Translations under genes and position numbers: made by a program | The notes under the pieces: generated by a model | Seen by the model: only the letters and a program-made list of their open reading frames with translations | Database searches by the model: none | What the model was told of the DNA's origin: nothing | Shown here: positions 1 to 9,223 of the stretch, piece by piece | How the letters are laid out: each line of letters starts with the position of its first letter | How positions within the stretch are numbered: position 1 is the stretch's first letter | Origin: an uncultured Thermosynechococcus sp. | GTDB lineage: Bacteria; Cyanobacteriota; Cyanobacteriia; Thermosynechococcales; Thermosynechococcaceae | Length of the DNA stretch: 38,885 nucleotides | Assembly: GCF_938074695.1 (NCBI RefSeq) | Contig: NZ_CALJEM010000060.1 | Span: 1 to 38,885 of the forward strand | Direction of reading: 5' to 3'

Positions 1-141
1 GTTCTGGCGGGGGTGTCCTTTGGGGCACCTCTCCTAAGCGTCGAGGGAACCCTAGCCAAGACTCTGTGAACGGGGAATCTCCTGCTATACGCGTTGGCGT
101 GAGCCTGCCGTTAGGCATAGCGTTAGCGGGATGAGCGTCAA
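1..141 (+). mobile_element. Right end of an IS200/IS605 (IS1341-type) insertion sequence, truncated by the window edge
   Basis: A GGGGAATCTCC stretch (72-82) leads into an imperfect hairpin whose arms are 81-92 and 120-130 (11 pairs with one bulge). A smaller hairpin, GCCT/AGGC, sits inside it, and GCGGGATGAGCGTCAA (126-141) follows. This layout (GAATC, hairpin, GGG-AG-GTCAA) is the usual right end of tnpB-bearing IS200/IS605 elements, and the hairpin would form the 3' end of the omega-RNA. Two plus-strand frames are open from base 1, one stopping at 67-69 and one at 132-134. Either could be the tnpB C-terminus, so no CDS is called. Confidence 0.6.
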
Positions 142-179
142 AGTAATTCTAGGGTGCAGCCCGTCTGGACTAAATTAGA

Positions 180-1514
180 TTATCCTTTCCAGCGCAGAAT
201 TACCACTTCTTCTCGCAATTGCTCCTTAGTGGCACTGGCAAAGCGAGTTCGGAACAGATCTGTGCGGACAAATTCATAGCCCAGAGCTTGGGCAATCTCA
301 GCCAACAACTGCCCCGTGCGGATCATCACGCGCAAGTAGGACGCTTGATCCCCCACAACATAAGCCAGTTGGGCATTGGGGCGCAAAACCGAGCGCAGGG
401 CTGCCAAGTGACGTGCCATCCCCCCAAAGTAGAGTTTGGTCACTCTCCCATAGAGTTTCTCAAAGCCGGAGGTCTTGCCTAGGTCAATTCTGCGGCGTTC
501 AATTGTATTGGCAATGGACTGAATTTCAGGGTGATCTTGAATCCATTGATCGTCATCATCGGCTTTATACACATTGCGAGTGTTAGAACGGATCAAACCC
601 TTCTTAAAGGCTTGTAGATCGTCCTTGGTTTTGATGAAACCTAGGATGACAGACTCTAAACGGGTTGTTCTAGTGTAGTCCTTTTCATTGGGGTAAGGGG
701 GGGAGGTGATCACCGCATCCACAGACCGCGGGGGCAGAACGCTGTCAACCCCTCTGGCATCTGCAAAATAGACGTGGGCAGGGGCATGACTTTGACCTTT
801 TACTCGTCGCAAATCCTCAGCCATTTCGTTAATCTTGGCAACCCAAGGGCTAATCACCGCTGCATCCACTTTGGGTTTACCCACGCCAACTTCAGGCCCA
901 AAGCGCAGATTGCTCGCTCCAAACACAAGGACGTTGGCGATCGCCAATAATTGATGCCGATAGACCTTTTCTATCTTGTATTTCTCCAAACACTCAAGGA
1001 GTACCAGTACCTTGTGTAAGGGAATTGGACTCATCGACCCCGCAAGGATGAGTTTATTTTGCTCAGGCGAGAGTTGGCGCAAGGGGAGGTCAGCAATATT
1101 CCCCGCAAAAGGAACCGAGTCCTCTATTCCTTGCCGCCGCAGGAGGTCAAGGGCAAGTTCTGCTACTTCGCAGGAGTGACTGGAGAGTAAGTCAGGATCA
1201 ACGTCCCAATCGGTCTTTACCGATGTCGCAAAATGGGCGAACGGATTGGCTTCTGTACCCCATGAGGGAATTCCCCAGCGCTTCGACTCAACAAGCGTTG
1301 TGCCTGTGCCACAAAAGGGGTCTAGGATCACACTCTCTTCATTCAAGCCGAAGTCTTTTATATAGTCCCGCACAAGATGGGGCGGATAAGATAGCACAAA
1401 CCGATACCACCCATGAAAGGCGCGGTCTTGCTCATCTATTTTGTTGATGTTGCCGTTGTCTTTGGCTACTTTTCTATCCTTGCAATTTTTAAGCAATTTA
1501 GCTCCTGTGGCCAT
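180..1514 (-). CDS. Site-specific DNA methyltransferase (N4-cytosine/N6-adenine type)
   Basis: Likely S-adenosylmethionine-dependent DNA methylase of 444 residues. DPFCGTGTT (about residues 65-73) is the SAM-binding motif I, and TSPPY (about 270-274) is the catalytic motif IV typical of amino-methyltransferases. The order, motif I before motif IV with about 200 residues between, differs from the common beta-class order (IV then I). The ATG at 1514 is preceded by AGGAG only 2 nt away. The frame remains open to a TTG at 1628, so a longer protein of 482 residues is possible. No restriction endonuclease lies on its right side, and an IS end sits immediately downstream, so it may be an orphan methylase or one half of a system continuing outside the window. 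The recognition sequence cannot be told from the protein. Confidence 0.8.
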   Translation of the reverse strand: MATGAKLLKNCKDRKVAKDNGNINKIDEQDRAFHGWYRFVLSYPPHLVRDYIKDFGLNEESVILDPFCGTGTTLVESKRWGIPSWGTEANPFAHFATSVKTDWDVDPDLLSSHSCEVAELALDLLRRQGIEDSVPFAGNIADLPLRQLSPEQNKLILAGSMSPIPLHKVLVLLECLEKYKIEKVYRHQLLAIANVLVFGASNLRFGPEVGVGKPKVDAAVISPWVAKINEMAEDLRRVKGQSHAPAHVYFADARGVDSVLPPRSVDAVITSPPYPNEKDYTRTTRLESVILGFIKTKDDLQAFKKGLIRSNTRNVYKADDDDQWIQDHPEIQSIANTIERRRIDLGKTSGFEKLYGRVTKLYFGGMARHLAALRSVLRPNAQLAYVVGDQASYLRVMIRTGQLLAEIAQALGYEFVRTDLFRTRFASATKEQLREEVVILRWKG

Positions 1515-1643
1515 TGCTCCTAACTTTCCAAGCGTATGAAAAATTGACTGTTCTAGCAGGGGGTTCACTTTCTTGACGGGAGGAGGCGTCAGGAATATAA
1601 CCTTTAGCCCCCTTCGCGATATTCCCAATTGGCCTAGAGGACT

Positions 1644-2174
1644 TTAGGGGAGACGTTGAATTTCAGCGCGGAAGCCATTGACCTCCATAAAGGCGCGCAT
1701 TTTGCTGGCATTGGTCTCGTTTTGGAAACTGCCCACTTGCAGAGCACGGCGTTGGCCGAGGGTAACGGGTATCACGTCGGGGACGAGCGATCGCAGGCGC
1801 TCTTGGTTGGCCAGATCGTCCTCTCGCAAATCAAGTACAATTACCCGAAATCGCGTTCTGGGGGTGACAGGTGCCGGCGTTCCCCCCTCTGCTTCAAAAA
1901 CCTGCGGCGGTGGCGGCAGTTGGTTCACGGCTGGGTTATTGCCCACAAATCCCATTGGAATGGGTATGCCTGGAACCGGCAATCGTTCGAGGGAGTTGTC
2001 AAGTCGCTGAGGCCGCGGGCTGGGAATTGGCGCGGTACTCACCTCTGGCGGGGGTACGGGGATGGGAGTCGGTTCTGCCGCCAATACGGGCGTCCCCCAA
2101 CCCATTAGGATCAAACATAGGGGATTCAACCACGGCTGGCAGTGAATGCGGAAACGACTCATCAGGGACTTCAT
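1644..2174 (-). CDS. Secreted proline-rich protein with SPOR-like C-terminus
   Basis: A 176-residue protein from the ATG at 2174. Residues 1-33 look like a signal peptide (basic start, hydrophobic core, cleavage near VLAA). A proline-rich, low-complexity linker follows. The last 35 or so residues (LQVGSFQNETNASKMRAF onwards) have the pattern of a SPOR domain, which binds denuded peptidoglycan glycan strands. Only the second half of a SPOR domain is obvious, so binding is inferred. A periplasmic or envelope location is likely. The frame continues upstream to a TTG at 2201, but the signal peptide fits best from 2174. It is transcribed divergently from thiE. Confidence 0.65.
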   Translation of the reverse strand: MKSLMSRFRIHCQPWLNPLCLILMGWGTPVLAAEPTPIPVPPPEVSTAPIPSPRPQRLDNSLERLPVPGIPIPMGFVGNNPAVNQLPPPPQVFEAEGGTPAPVTPRTRFRVIVLDLREDDLANQERLRSLVPDVIPVTLGQRRALQVGSFQNETNASKMRAFMEVNGFRAEIQRLP

Positions 2175-2246
2175 TGCTCTATCAACAATGCCGATGAACA
2201 ATAAACAAAACTATGCTGATTTTTTTCTGGGGAGATCGGACGTCCT

Positions 2247-3302
2247 ATGCAAAATTTAGCTCCCGGCTTTGAGGGGCAACGCATTCGGCGAATTCTGGAT
2301 GCCAACCTTGACCGTGCCCGCGAAGGTCTGCGGGTGATCGAGGAATGGTGCCGCTTTGGCTGCGAAGAGGTTGCCCTGAGTGCCGAATGTAAAGATCTGC
2401 GCCAAACCCTCAGCCGCTACCATACCCCAGAGTTGCGGGCGGCACGACAAACGGATCAGGATCCGGGGACGGCTTTGAGTCATCCGCAGGAGCGCGATCG
2501 CCAGACCCTCAGCGAGGTGCTCACCGCTAATTTTGCCCGCGTCCAAGAAGCGCTGCGGGTAATTGAGGAATACGCTAAATTAACCAATACTGAGCTGAGT
2601 GAAACCGCCAAGGCGCTGCGCTATCGCGTTTATATTCTGGAGCAAGCTCTGAGGCTCAGCCCGCGCCATGCTCGGCTGCGGCAACTACAGCAGGCAAAAC
2701 TTTACCTTGTCACTTCCCCCGGCGATCGCCTGTTGGCAGTGGTTGAAGCAGCTCTCAAGGGTGGATTGCCCCTTGTGCAGTATCGGGACAAGACCAGCGA
2801 TGATGCCACTCGCTTGACTACGGCTCGTCAATTGCAGGCCCTCTGCCAGCGTTATGGGGCGCTGTTTTTAGTAAACGATCGCGTGGACATTGCCGTCGGT
2901 GCCAATGCCGATGGGGTGCACCTCGGACAGACAGATATTCCCATGGAACTCGCTCGGCAAATTTTAGGGCGCGATCGCCTGGTGGGACGCTCGACCACCA
3001 ATCCCCAAGAACTGGAGCGGGCGATTGCCGAAGGCGCTGACTACGTCGGTGTAGGACCGATTTTTGCCACTCCCACCAAACCCGGCAAAGCGGCTGTTGG
3101 CTTTGACTATCTCCAGTACGCCCGCAAACACGCGCCGATGCCCCAGTTTGCCATTGGGGGAATTGACCTGAGTAACATTGATGACGTTATTCAAGCAGGG
3201 GCAACTCAGGTGGCCGTTGTCCGCGCCATTATGGAAGCGGCTGACCCAGAAGCCACCACCCGCGAGTTCTTACGACGCTTATCTCAAAGGGAGCAATCAT
3301 GA
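2247..3302 (+). CDS. thiE: Thiamine-phosphate synthase with N-terminal ThiD2-like domain
   Basis: A 351-residue cyanobacterial two-domain protein. Residues 1 to about 135 (starting near RILDANLDRAREGLRVIEEW) match the ThiD2-type domain, which is thought to phosphorylate the pyrimidine HMP-P. Residues about 145-345 form the TIM-barrel thiamine-phosphate synthase that joins the pyrimidine and thiazole halves of thiamin. Visible signatures are VQYRDK, NDRVDIA, GADGVHLGQ-type residues and GVGPIFATPTK. The ATG follows a GGGGAGA ribosome site. It is the first gene of a three-gene run: its TGA overlaps the next ATG by 4 nt. The fused domain implies that one polypeptide carries two successive steps of thiamin synthesis. 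Confidence 0.93.
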   Translation: MQNLAPGFEGQRIRRILDANLDRAREGLRVIEEWCRFGCEEVALSAECKDLRQTLSRYHTPELRAARQTDQDPGTALSHPQERDRQTLSEVLTANFARVQEALRVIEEYAKLTNTELSETAKALRYRVYILEQALRLSPRHARLRQLQQAKLYLVTSPGDRLLAVVEAALKGGLPLVQYRDKTSDDATRLTTARQLQALCQRYGALFLVNDRVDIAVGANADGVHLGQTDIPMELARQILGRDRLVGRSTTNPQELERAIAEGADYVGVGPIFATPTKPGKAAVGFDYLQYARKHAPMPQFAIGGIDLSNIDDVIQAGATQVAVVRAIMEAADPEATTREFLRRLSQREQS

Positions 3303-4489
3303 CCTCGGCGGCTGAAATTACCGCTGCTGTGCGGCAACTGTACAATACCTACCCCTTTCCCCCAGCACCCCTGCTCGATGAACCGCCACCGGGGTACAAC
3401 TGGCGCTGGTCTTGGCCGGCAGCCTATAGCTTTTGCACAGGACGCTATCCCTCCCGATTGGACGTGGCCATCCTCGATGCCGGCTGCGGCACCGGTGTGG
3501 GAACAGAGTACCTAGCCCACTTGAATCCGCAGGCAAGGATTACTGCTTTAGATGTCAGTGAAGGTGCTTTGGAAATTGCCCAGGAACGCTGCCGCCGCTC
3601 CGGCGCTACCAACGTGCAATTTCACCACCTGAGTTTAGAGGATGTGGCTCAATTGGGGCAGGCGTTTCAGATGATTAACTGCGTCGGCGTACTGCACCAC
3701 CTGCCAGACCCCCAGCGGGGGATTCAAGCGCTGGCCAATGTTCTTGCCCCCGGTGGTATTTTGCATATCTTTGTCTATGGGGAACGCGGTCGCTGGGAAA
3801 TTAAGCTGATGCAGCAGGCTATTGCCCTCCTTTTGGGGCGCGATCGCCACAACTATCGCCAAGGGGTGGCCATTGGTCGGCAGCTCTTTGCTGCATTGCC
3901 CGCGAATAATCGTCTGAAAAAGCGCGAGCAGGAACGCTGGAGCCTTGACAATCAGCGGGATGAATGCTTTGCCGATATGTATGTGCACCCCCAAGAAATT
4001 GACTACACGATCGCCAGCCTCTTTGAGCTGATTGCTGCCTCTGGCTTGGAGTTTGTTGGCTTTTCCAATCCCCAAGTCTGGCGGCTGGAGCGATTGTTGG
4101 GCACTCAGCCGGAACTGTTGCAACGGGCACAGCAATTGACCCCCATTCAGCAGTATCAGCTCATTGAATGCCTTGACCCTGAGGCAATGACTCACTTTGA
4201 GTTCTTCTTGGCCAAGCCGCCGCTGCCCCGTCACGATTGGTCCGACGATGCCGGACTCTTGGCTGCCCTGCCGTGGCGCCACCCCTGCTTGGAGGGTTGG
4301 CCGGGAGCCTGCGTCTTCAACTGCCACTATGAGGTGATTCACCTCACGCCTGCTGAGCAGCAATTTCTAACCGATGCGACGGGTCAAAAAACCGTGGCTG
4401 AGTTATTAGCTGAGCAACCGGAGTTGAATCTTGCGGCGGTGCGATCGCTCCTTGAGCGGGACTTACTTCTTTTGGGAGTAAAAGAATGA
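3299..4489 (+). CDS. Class I SAM-dependent methyltransferase
   Basis: A 396-residue protein. The Rossmann methyltransferase core starts near residue 55 with the SAM loop DAGCGTG (60-66), followed by an acidic strand end (TALDVSEGAL) and a conserved VLHHLPDP segment. A tryptophan- and proline-rich head precedes the core. The 150-residue C-terminal part has no motif I recognise and may bind the substrate. The start overlaps the thiE stop (ATGA) and the stop overlaps the ygfZ start (ATGA), so translation is coupled. The substrate is unknown; being between thiE and ygfZ does not settle it. Confidence 0.85.
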   Translation: MTSAAEITAAVRQLYNTYPFPPAPLLDEPPPGYNWRWSWPAAYSFCTGRYPSRLDVAILDAGCGTGVGTEYLAHLNPQARITALDVSEGALEIAQERCRRSGATNVQFHHLSLEDVAQLGQAFQMINCVGVLHHLPDPQRGIQALANVLAPGGILHIFVYGERGRWEIKLMQQAIALLLGRDRHNYRQGVAIGRQLFAALPANNRLKKREQERWSLDNQRDECFADMYVHPQEIDYTIASLFELIAASGLEFVGFSNPQVWRLERLLGTQPELLQRAQQLTPIQQYQLIECLDPEAMTHFEFFLAKPPLPRHDWSDDAGLLAALPWRHPCLEGWPGACVFNCHYEVIHLTPAEQQFLTDATGQKTVAELLAEQPELNLAAVRSLLERDLLLLGVKE

Positions 4490-5427
4490 CAGATCTTCTG
4501 GAAACAGTCTCTACAGGTGGTGCAGTCTATGATTGCAGTCATTGGGGACGCCTACGCCTCACGGGGCGCGATCGCCTGAAGTTTTTGCACAATCAAAGCT
4601 CCAATAACTGCCTTGTCTTGCAACCCGGCCAAGGGGCTGACACCGTTTTCCTGACCTCGACCGCTCGCACCCTTGATCTTGCCACCCTCCTTGTTCATCA
4701 AGAGTGGGTGGATCTCTTGGTATCTCCGCAGCGCCGCGAGTTTCTCCTGAAATGGTTTGATAAGTACATCTTCTTTGGCGACGATGTTCAGGTGAGCGAT
4801 CGCACCGCTGAGAGCCACTGCTATCGGGTTTTTGGGGATGCTGCTGAAAAAATTACTGCCCAGTTTGGCCTAGGCGCATTGGCCAATGCCTATGATCACG
4901 TCACTATTAGCCACGAAGGTGCTCCCCTAACCCTTGCGGCCACCAGTGGCCTCGTCATTCCCGGTTTGACCCTTTGGAGCGATCGCCCCCTTGCCAATTT
5001 ACTCGATCCCTATCCCCAACTTACTGATGCCGACTGGGAGCACCTGCGCATTCGTCAGGGTCGCCCCGCTGCCGATGCCGAACTGACAGAAGAGTACAAC
5101 CCCCTCGAAGCGCGGCTGGGGCACACCATTTCTTTTAACAAGGGCTGTTATATTGGCCAGGAAACAATTGCTCGCCTAAAGACCTATCAAGGCGTCAAAC
5201 AATATCTTTGGGGTCTGGAATTAAGTGCGGCAGTCACCCCACCTACCCCCCTACTCTTGGAGGGTGAAAAAGTGGGGCTGCTCACGAGTTGTACCTCCCT
5301 CAAGCGGGGAGCTTTTGGCCTCGGCTATGTGCGCACCAAAGTGGGCGGTGTGGGGTTAACGCTGCATACGCCAGAGAAGGTCGCTGCCCAAGTCGTGGAG
5401 GTGCCATTCTTAAAAAGTGTTGCCTAA
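4486..5427 (+). CDS. ygfZ: Folate-binding YgfZ/GcvT-like protein
   Basis: A 313-residue member of the YgfZ family, relatives of the T-protein of glycine cleavage. The family signature KGCYIGQE is at residues 219-226; its cysteine (C221) is the conserved residue of YgfZ proteins, which support repair or assembly of certain iron-sulfur enzymes with a folate cofactor. The full length matches the family. It overlaps the preceding methyltransferase by 4 nt and closes the thiE operon. A new promoter for the next gene lies just after its stop codon. Confidence 0.88.
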   Translation: MTDLLETVSTGGAVYDCSHWGRLRLTGRDRLKFLHNQSSNNCLVLQPGQGADTVFLTSTARTLDLATLLVHQEWVDLLVSPQRREFLLKWFDKYIFFGDDVQVSDRTAESHCYRVFGDAAEKITAQFGLGALANAYDHVTISHEGAPLTLAATSGLVIPGLTLWSDRPLANLLDPYPQLTDADWEHLRIRQGRPAADAELTEEYNPLEARLGHTISFNKGCYIGQETIARLKTYQGVKQYLWGLELSAAVTPPTPLLLEGEKVGLLTSCTSLKRGAFGLGYVRTKVGGVGLTLHTPEKVAAQVVEVPFLKSVA

Positions 5428-5446
5428 AAATGCTCTCGCCAGAGAA

Positions 5447-5455
5447 TGCTATAAT
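5447..5455 (+). promoter_or_regulatory. Extended -10 promoter for the nif11-like/yvcK pair
   Basis: A perfect TATAAT (5450-5455) preceded by TGC (5447-5449) forms an extended -10 element. No convincing -35 box stands 16-18 bp upstream, which is common for extended -10 promoters. Transcription would start near 5462, leaving a leader of about 40 nt before the ATG at 5501. Confidence 0.55.
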
Positions 5456-5500
5456 CCAATCGGTTTGTGCAGACATCAACTGAGCAGGGGAAGGAGGCCT

Positions 5501-5911
5501 ATGGCCACGGCACAGGTGCTAGCATTCATGCAAAAGACCGCGGAGGATGCCAAACTGCGGGACGAATTGGAAAACCTTCTGGGGGTAGGCGATGGCAACA
5601 TTAGTGGGGCTGCCGAACTGGATGCCGAAGAATTAGCAGCGCTGCGGGGAGAAATGGCGCCGAAAGTGGTGGATTTTGCCAGTCAGCATGGCTTTGAATT
5701 TTCCACTGAGGAACTAGTGCAGGTGATAGACTCCTTTGCTCAACATCAGGCAGGGGAAATGAGTGATGATGAATTTTCAGAAATTCTAGGCGTTCCTGTC
5801 AATAGGGAGCACGCTGAACACAAAAAACGGATAGCTAACCCCCTCCGGCGTCTTGCTCGCTATCTCAGCAAAACCTATTTGGGTATCGATCCGGATGAGG
5901 AGAGCGAATAA
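5501..5911 (+). CDS. Nif11-domain-like protein
   Basis: A 136-residue acidic protein from the ATG at 5501, which has a near-perfect AAGGAGG ribosome site at 5491-5497; this decides the start over longer readings. Residues 1 to about 90 resemble the Nif11 family: a helical [18 protein letters not shown]-like opening, a GFEFSTEEL segment and a closing [11 protein letters not shown]. Nif11 domains occur as leaders of ribosomally made peptides and as free proteins of unknown role. Here the segment after the domain is basic ([17 protein letters not shown]) with no Gly-Gly cleavage site, and no peptide-modifying enzyme is adjacent, so a free protein is more likely. It overlaps the following yvcK-like gene by 17 nt. 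Confidence 0.7.
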   Translation: MATAQVLAFMQKTAEDAKLRDELENLLGVGDGNISGAAELDAEELAALRGEMAPKVVDFASQHGFEFSTEELVQVIDSFAQHQAGEMSDDEFSEILGVPVNREHAEHKKRIANPLRRLARYLSKTYLGIDPDEESE

Positions 5912-7244
5912 GGCTCAACAACTCTCAGCAAAGCTGCGTCCGGCACGTCGGAAAATCCGTCTGTGGTCTCAATGGCTTCTCCCTGGGCTACTGGTCAAAC
6001 GATGGCTGCTCATCAGTGCGGTGGGTGTCTTGCTAGCCAGCCTTGGCTTTGCCATTAGCATTAACCTCACCCCGATTTTCTACTTTTTGCAATTTCTGGA
6101 GCAGTTTCTCCAGAGTGTGGCTCGTTTTGTACCGAGTTATGTCAGTGGCCCCTTGCTCCTCTTTGGGGGCTTAGCACTTATTGCTTGGGGGTATGCCCGT
6201 ACTCTGGGTTCGATTACAGAAGTCCTCCTGCCAGAGGACGATAAGACCCTTGTGGAGCGACTCCTTATCCATCGGCGCTTGGGGCGAGGACCGAAAATTG
6301 TTGCCATTGGTGGTGGGACGGGGCTGTCAACGCTCCTACGCGGACTGAAGCTCTATAGTTCCAATATCACTGCCATTGTAACAATGGCCGACGATGGCGG
6401 CTCCTCTGGACGACTGCGGCGGGAAATTGGGGTGCTGCCGCCGGGGGATATTCGCAACTGCTTGGCAGCCCTAGCAGATGAAGAGAAAATCGTCACCGAG
6501 CTTTTTCAGTACCGCTTTGAAGCCGGAGACGGCTTGGCCGGGCACAGCTTTGGCAATTTATTCCTGACGGCCATGACGAATATCACAGGTGATCTGGAGC
6601 AGGCGATCGCCACCAGTTCAGCGGTCTTGGCTATTCGCGGTCAGGTGCTACCAGCCACGCTGACGGATATGACCCTGTGGGCACGCCTAGCCGATGGTCG
6701 CTTGATTCACGGGGAATCAAACATTACGGCCGCCCGCGGCAAAATTGTAGAAATTGGCTGCTCGCCCCCTGCCCCCAAAGCTTTGCCGCGAGCCATTCAA
6801 GCCCTGCGCGAAGCCGACTACATTATCCTTGGCCCTGGTAGCCTCTACACCAGTATTATTCCCAATCTCTTGGTGCCTGAAATTGCCCAAGCCCTGGCGG
6901 AGCGCCAATGCCCCTGTGTCTATGTCTGCAACATTATGACGCAGCCGGGGGAGACCGAGGGCTATACCGTCAGTGATCATGTGCGCGCTCTCGATGCTGT
7001 GACGGGCGATCGCCTGTTTGATGCGGTGCTGGTGCAAAAATATCCCCCCAGTGCTGCTCACCTTGAACGCTATGCGCAGCAGGGCAGTGCACCTGTGGCC
7101 ATTGATCGCGAGGAACTTGCCCGCCAAAACTGCCGCCTAATCCTAGCCGATGTAATGGATGAATCCACACCCACAGTGCGCCATGATTCCCGAAAGTTAG
7201 CGGCCATTCTCATGCGTTGGTATGAGCGGGTGCGATCCCTTTAG
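5895..7244 (+). CDS. Membrane-anchored YvcK/CofD-like gluconeogenesis factor
   Basis: A 449-residue protein from the ATG at 5895. A basic head is followed by two predicted membrane helices (about residues 38-59 and 84-101). The soluble YvcK/CofD-like domain begins with IVAIGGGTG (about 135-143) and has MADDGGSSG (about 164-172) and the [13 protein letters not shown] motif. In Bacillus, YvcK binds UDP-sugars and is needed for growth on gluconeogenic carbon sources and for cell shape. The N-terminal membrane anchor is typical of the cyanobacterial form. The start lies inside the Nif11-like gene, suggesting coupled translation. An in-frame start at 5853 seems less likely. Confidence 0.85.
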   Translation: MRRANKAQQLSAKLRPARRKIRLWSQWLLPGLLVKRWLLISAVGVLLASLGFAISINLTPIFYFLQFLEQFLQSVARFVPSYVSGPLLLFGGLALIAWGYARTLGSITEVLLPEDDKTLVERLLIHRRLGRGPKIVAIGGGTGLSTLLRGLKLYSSNITAIVTMADDGGSSGRLRREIGVLPPGDIRNCLAALADEEKIVTELFQYRFEAGDGLAGHSFGNLFLTAMTNITGDLEQAIATSSAVLAIRGQVLPATLTDMTLWARLADGRLIHGESNITAARGKIVEIGCSPPAPKALPRAIQALREADYIILGPGSLYTSIIPNLLVPEIAQALAERQCPCVYVCNIMTQPGETEGYTVSDHVRALDAVTGDRLFDAVLVQKYPPSAAHLERYAQQGSAPVAIDREELARQNCRLILADVMDESTPTVRHDSRKLAAILMRWYERVRSL

Positions 7245-7309
7245 TGCCTTGTGCCCTGTGAAGGCAATCCCTAATAATAGAACCGTTGCCCTTGGGTGAG
7301 TGGCCTGTC

Positions 7310-7900
7310 ATGTCCTTGGAACTTTTGCGATCGCTGGTGTGGATGGACTACCGCCTTGCAGTCCTCTTTACGGTGGTCATTCCCTTGATCCTGCTCCTGT
7401 GGTCAACGGCTAAAAACGTGCCGGCCATTACTCAACTGCTGATTATCTACTGGCGGGTGTCCAGCCTCTTGGCGATTACGGTGTATTTGATGATGCCGCA
7501 GTGGCCAGTAGCCTATGTCACAGGATTCATGGCTTTGGTCCTGATTCCCATTAGCCTCTGGTTTTGGGTCGATCTCAATGAGGAAATTAGCGATCGCCAA
7601 GACCTCCTAGGTCAAGTCTTTAGTAGTTGGCGCTGGGCAATCACGCTCTACTGTGTCCTTGCCGCCCTAGGTCAGACCTTTTATCTACACTGTGCGTTTG
7701 TGGCGGGTGCCGTTCAGACCCCCAGTTGCCAAGTCTGGCTAGAGCCACCCCTGATGTTCAAGGAGATTTTTCACCCCCAAGCCCGCGCCGGTACCCTTGG
7801 CTTCTTTGCAGCGGTTGGCCTTGTAATTTACATGCTCTATTTGAGCTACTTTGTCTTTGTGCGCTTACCCAAGCAGGGGCGATCGGCCACAGGTCTATAG
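7310..7900 (+). CDS. DUF3177 family integral membrane protein
   Basis: A 196-residue protein with about five hydrophobic segments (near residues 14-32, 40-60, 66-86, 110-130 and 165-187). The sequence SLELLRSLVWMDYRLAVLFT and the following helices match what I remember of DUF3177, a cyanobacteria-specific family of unknown function. The ATG at 7310 follows GGGTGAG and is preferred over a TTG at 7286. It is followed closely by a methyltransferase gene 9 nt downstream, so the two are probably co-transcribed. Confidence 0.75.
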   Translation: MSLELLRSLVWMDYRLAVLFTVVIPLILLLWSTAKNVPAITQLLIIYWRVSSLLAITVYLMMPQWPVAYVTGFMALVLIPISLWFWVDLNEEISDRQDLLGQVFSSWRWAITLYCVLAALGQTFYLHCAFVAGAVQTPSCQVWLEPPLMFKEIFHPQARAGTLGFFAAVGLVIYMLYLSYFVFVRLPKQGRSATGL

Positions 7901-7909
7901 GCACTCTCT

Positions 7910-8566
7910 ATGACTCTGCAACGTATCTTAGAACCGGAAGTCATGGAGACGCCAGAAACGGCTGCTGCCTACGACGCAATGGATTTTACTGCTGTCAATA
8001 TCGCCTTCTGTGAAGATCTAGCCGCCGTTTTACCCAATGTTGAGCAACCCCTCCAGGTTTTGGATGTGGGAACGGGGACAGGGCGGATTCTACAAGTGTT
8101 GCACCAACGCTATCCCCATTGGCAACTGACGGGAATTGATCTCAGTCCGGCTATGCTGGCGATCGCGCGGCACCATAGTCCCCAATTGCGCTTTATTCAA
8201 GGGGATGCCAAAGCCCTGCCCTTTGCTGCCGCAAGTTTTGATGTGGTGATCAGCAATAGCCTTATCCATCACTTAGCCAATCCTCAACCTGCCTTGGCAG
8301 AAATGCTGCGGGTGCTGCGTCCCCAAGGAACCCTCTTTATCCGTGATCTGTGTCGTCCAAACACAGGGGCTGACCTGCAAGCCCTCGTTGACCAGTATGC
8401 TGGTCAGGACACCCCTGAACAGCGGCAACTCTTTGCCGCTTCCCTCCATGCGGCGCTAACTTTGATGGAAATGAGTAATGTTGTGAGAACATTGCCGCAA
8501 CTGCCGCGGCAGTGGCAAGTGACGCTCACCTCCGATCGCCATTGGACAATGGTGGCTCAACGCTAA
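7910..8566 (+). CDS. Class I SAM-dependent methyltransferase (UbiE-like fold)
   Basis: A 218-residue protein. The SAM-binding loop LDVGTGTGRI lies at about residues 49-58, the acidic residue of motif II in GIDLSPAML at about 74-82, and the post-motif segment SNSLIHHLANP at about 112-122. The size and motifs suit a small-molecule methyltransferase. The substrate is unknown. Its TAA overlaps the start of the next gene (TAATG), which suggests translational coupling. Confidence 0.82.
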   Translation: MTLQRILEPEVMETPETAAAYDAMDFTAVNIAFCEDLAAVLPNVEQPLQVLDVGTGTGRILQVLHQRYPHWQLTGIDLSPAMLAIARHHSPQLRFIQGDAKALPFAAASFDVVISNSLIHHLANPQPALAEMLRVLRPQGTLFIRDLCRPNTGADLQALVDQYAGQDTPEQRQLFAASLHAALTLMEMSNVVRTLPQLPRQWQVTLTSDRHWTMVAQR

Positions 8567-9126
8567 TGAACCGGCGGCATTACTTTATTGCTTTGTTGCC
8601 CGATGCCAAAATTCAGGAGCAGGTGACCCGTCTCAAGCAGTATTGTTGCGATCGCTACCAGAGCCAAGCGGCACTGCGCTCTCCCCCCCATGTCACCCTC
8701 TATCCCCCCTTTTGGTGGCCAGATGCAGGGGTAGGAGATCTTGAGCAAGCCCTAGAAGCCTTTTCCCATCAAGCCGCTCCGGTGGAATTGATCCTTGACG
8801 GCTTTGCCGCCTTTCCTCCCCGCGTCATTTATATTCACGTGGCACCGACTCCGGCGCTCAAGACCCTACAAGCGGATCTCGTCAAAGCAGTAGCGCAGCC
8901 CCTGAACCTTCCCCCCACGCAACGGCACCCCTTTACCCCCCACATGACAATTGCCTTTCGGGACTTAACCAAGGAAAACTTTCACCATGCTTGGGCAGAC
9001 TTTCAAGAACAATCCTTTGCTGCCCGCTGTTGGGTATCTCACCTAACACTGCTGGTGCACAATGGCCGACGCTGGCAGATTCATCGTGAATTTTTGTTAA
9101 GAAATCTTGCTCACGATTGCCCTTAA
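8566..9126 (+). CDS. 2H phosphoesterase (2'-5' RNA ligase family)
   Basis: A 186-residue protein with the two His-x-Thr motifs that define the 2H superfamily: H42-V-T44 in PPHVTLYPP and H126-M-T128 in TPHMTIAF. Members hydrolyse cyclic phosphodiester bonds in RNA or nucleotides; the precise substrate cannot be read from the sequence. The ATG overlaps the stop of the upstream methyltransferase (TAATG). A short hairpin with a T run lies just after the stop and probably ends the transcript. Confidence 0.82.
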   Translation: MNRRHYFIALLPDAKIQEQVTRLKQYCCDRYQSQAALRSPPHVTLYPPFWWPDAGVGDLEQALEAFSHQAAPVELILDGFAAFPPRVIYIHVAPTPALKTLQADLVKAVAQPLNLPPTQRHPFTPHMTIAFRDLTKENFHHAWADFQEQSFAARCWVSHLTLLVHNGRRWQIHREFLLRNLAHDCP

Positions 9127-9139
9127 GATCAATCTGCAA

Positions 9140-9160
9140 CAAGTCCATGACTTGATTTTT
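9140..9160 (+). terminator. Putative intrinsic terminator after the 2H phosphoesterase gene
   Basis: CAAGTC (9140-9145), a 3-nt loop and GACTTG (9149-9154) are followed directly by ATTTTT. The stem is only 6 bp and AT-containing, so termination may be incomplete. Confidence 0.5.
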
Positions 9161-9223
9161 GCTAACTGCGGACTCTATGATGCAAAGAACACTTTTCTCT
9201 CAAACTTCCTAAAATCAGAAGTA

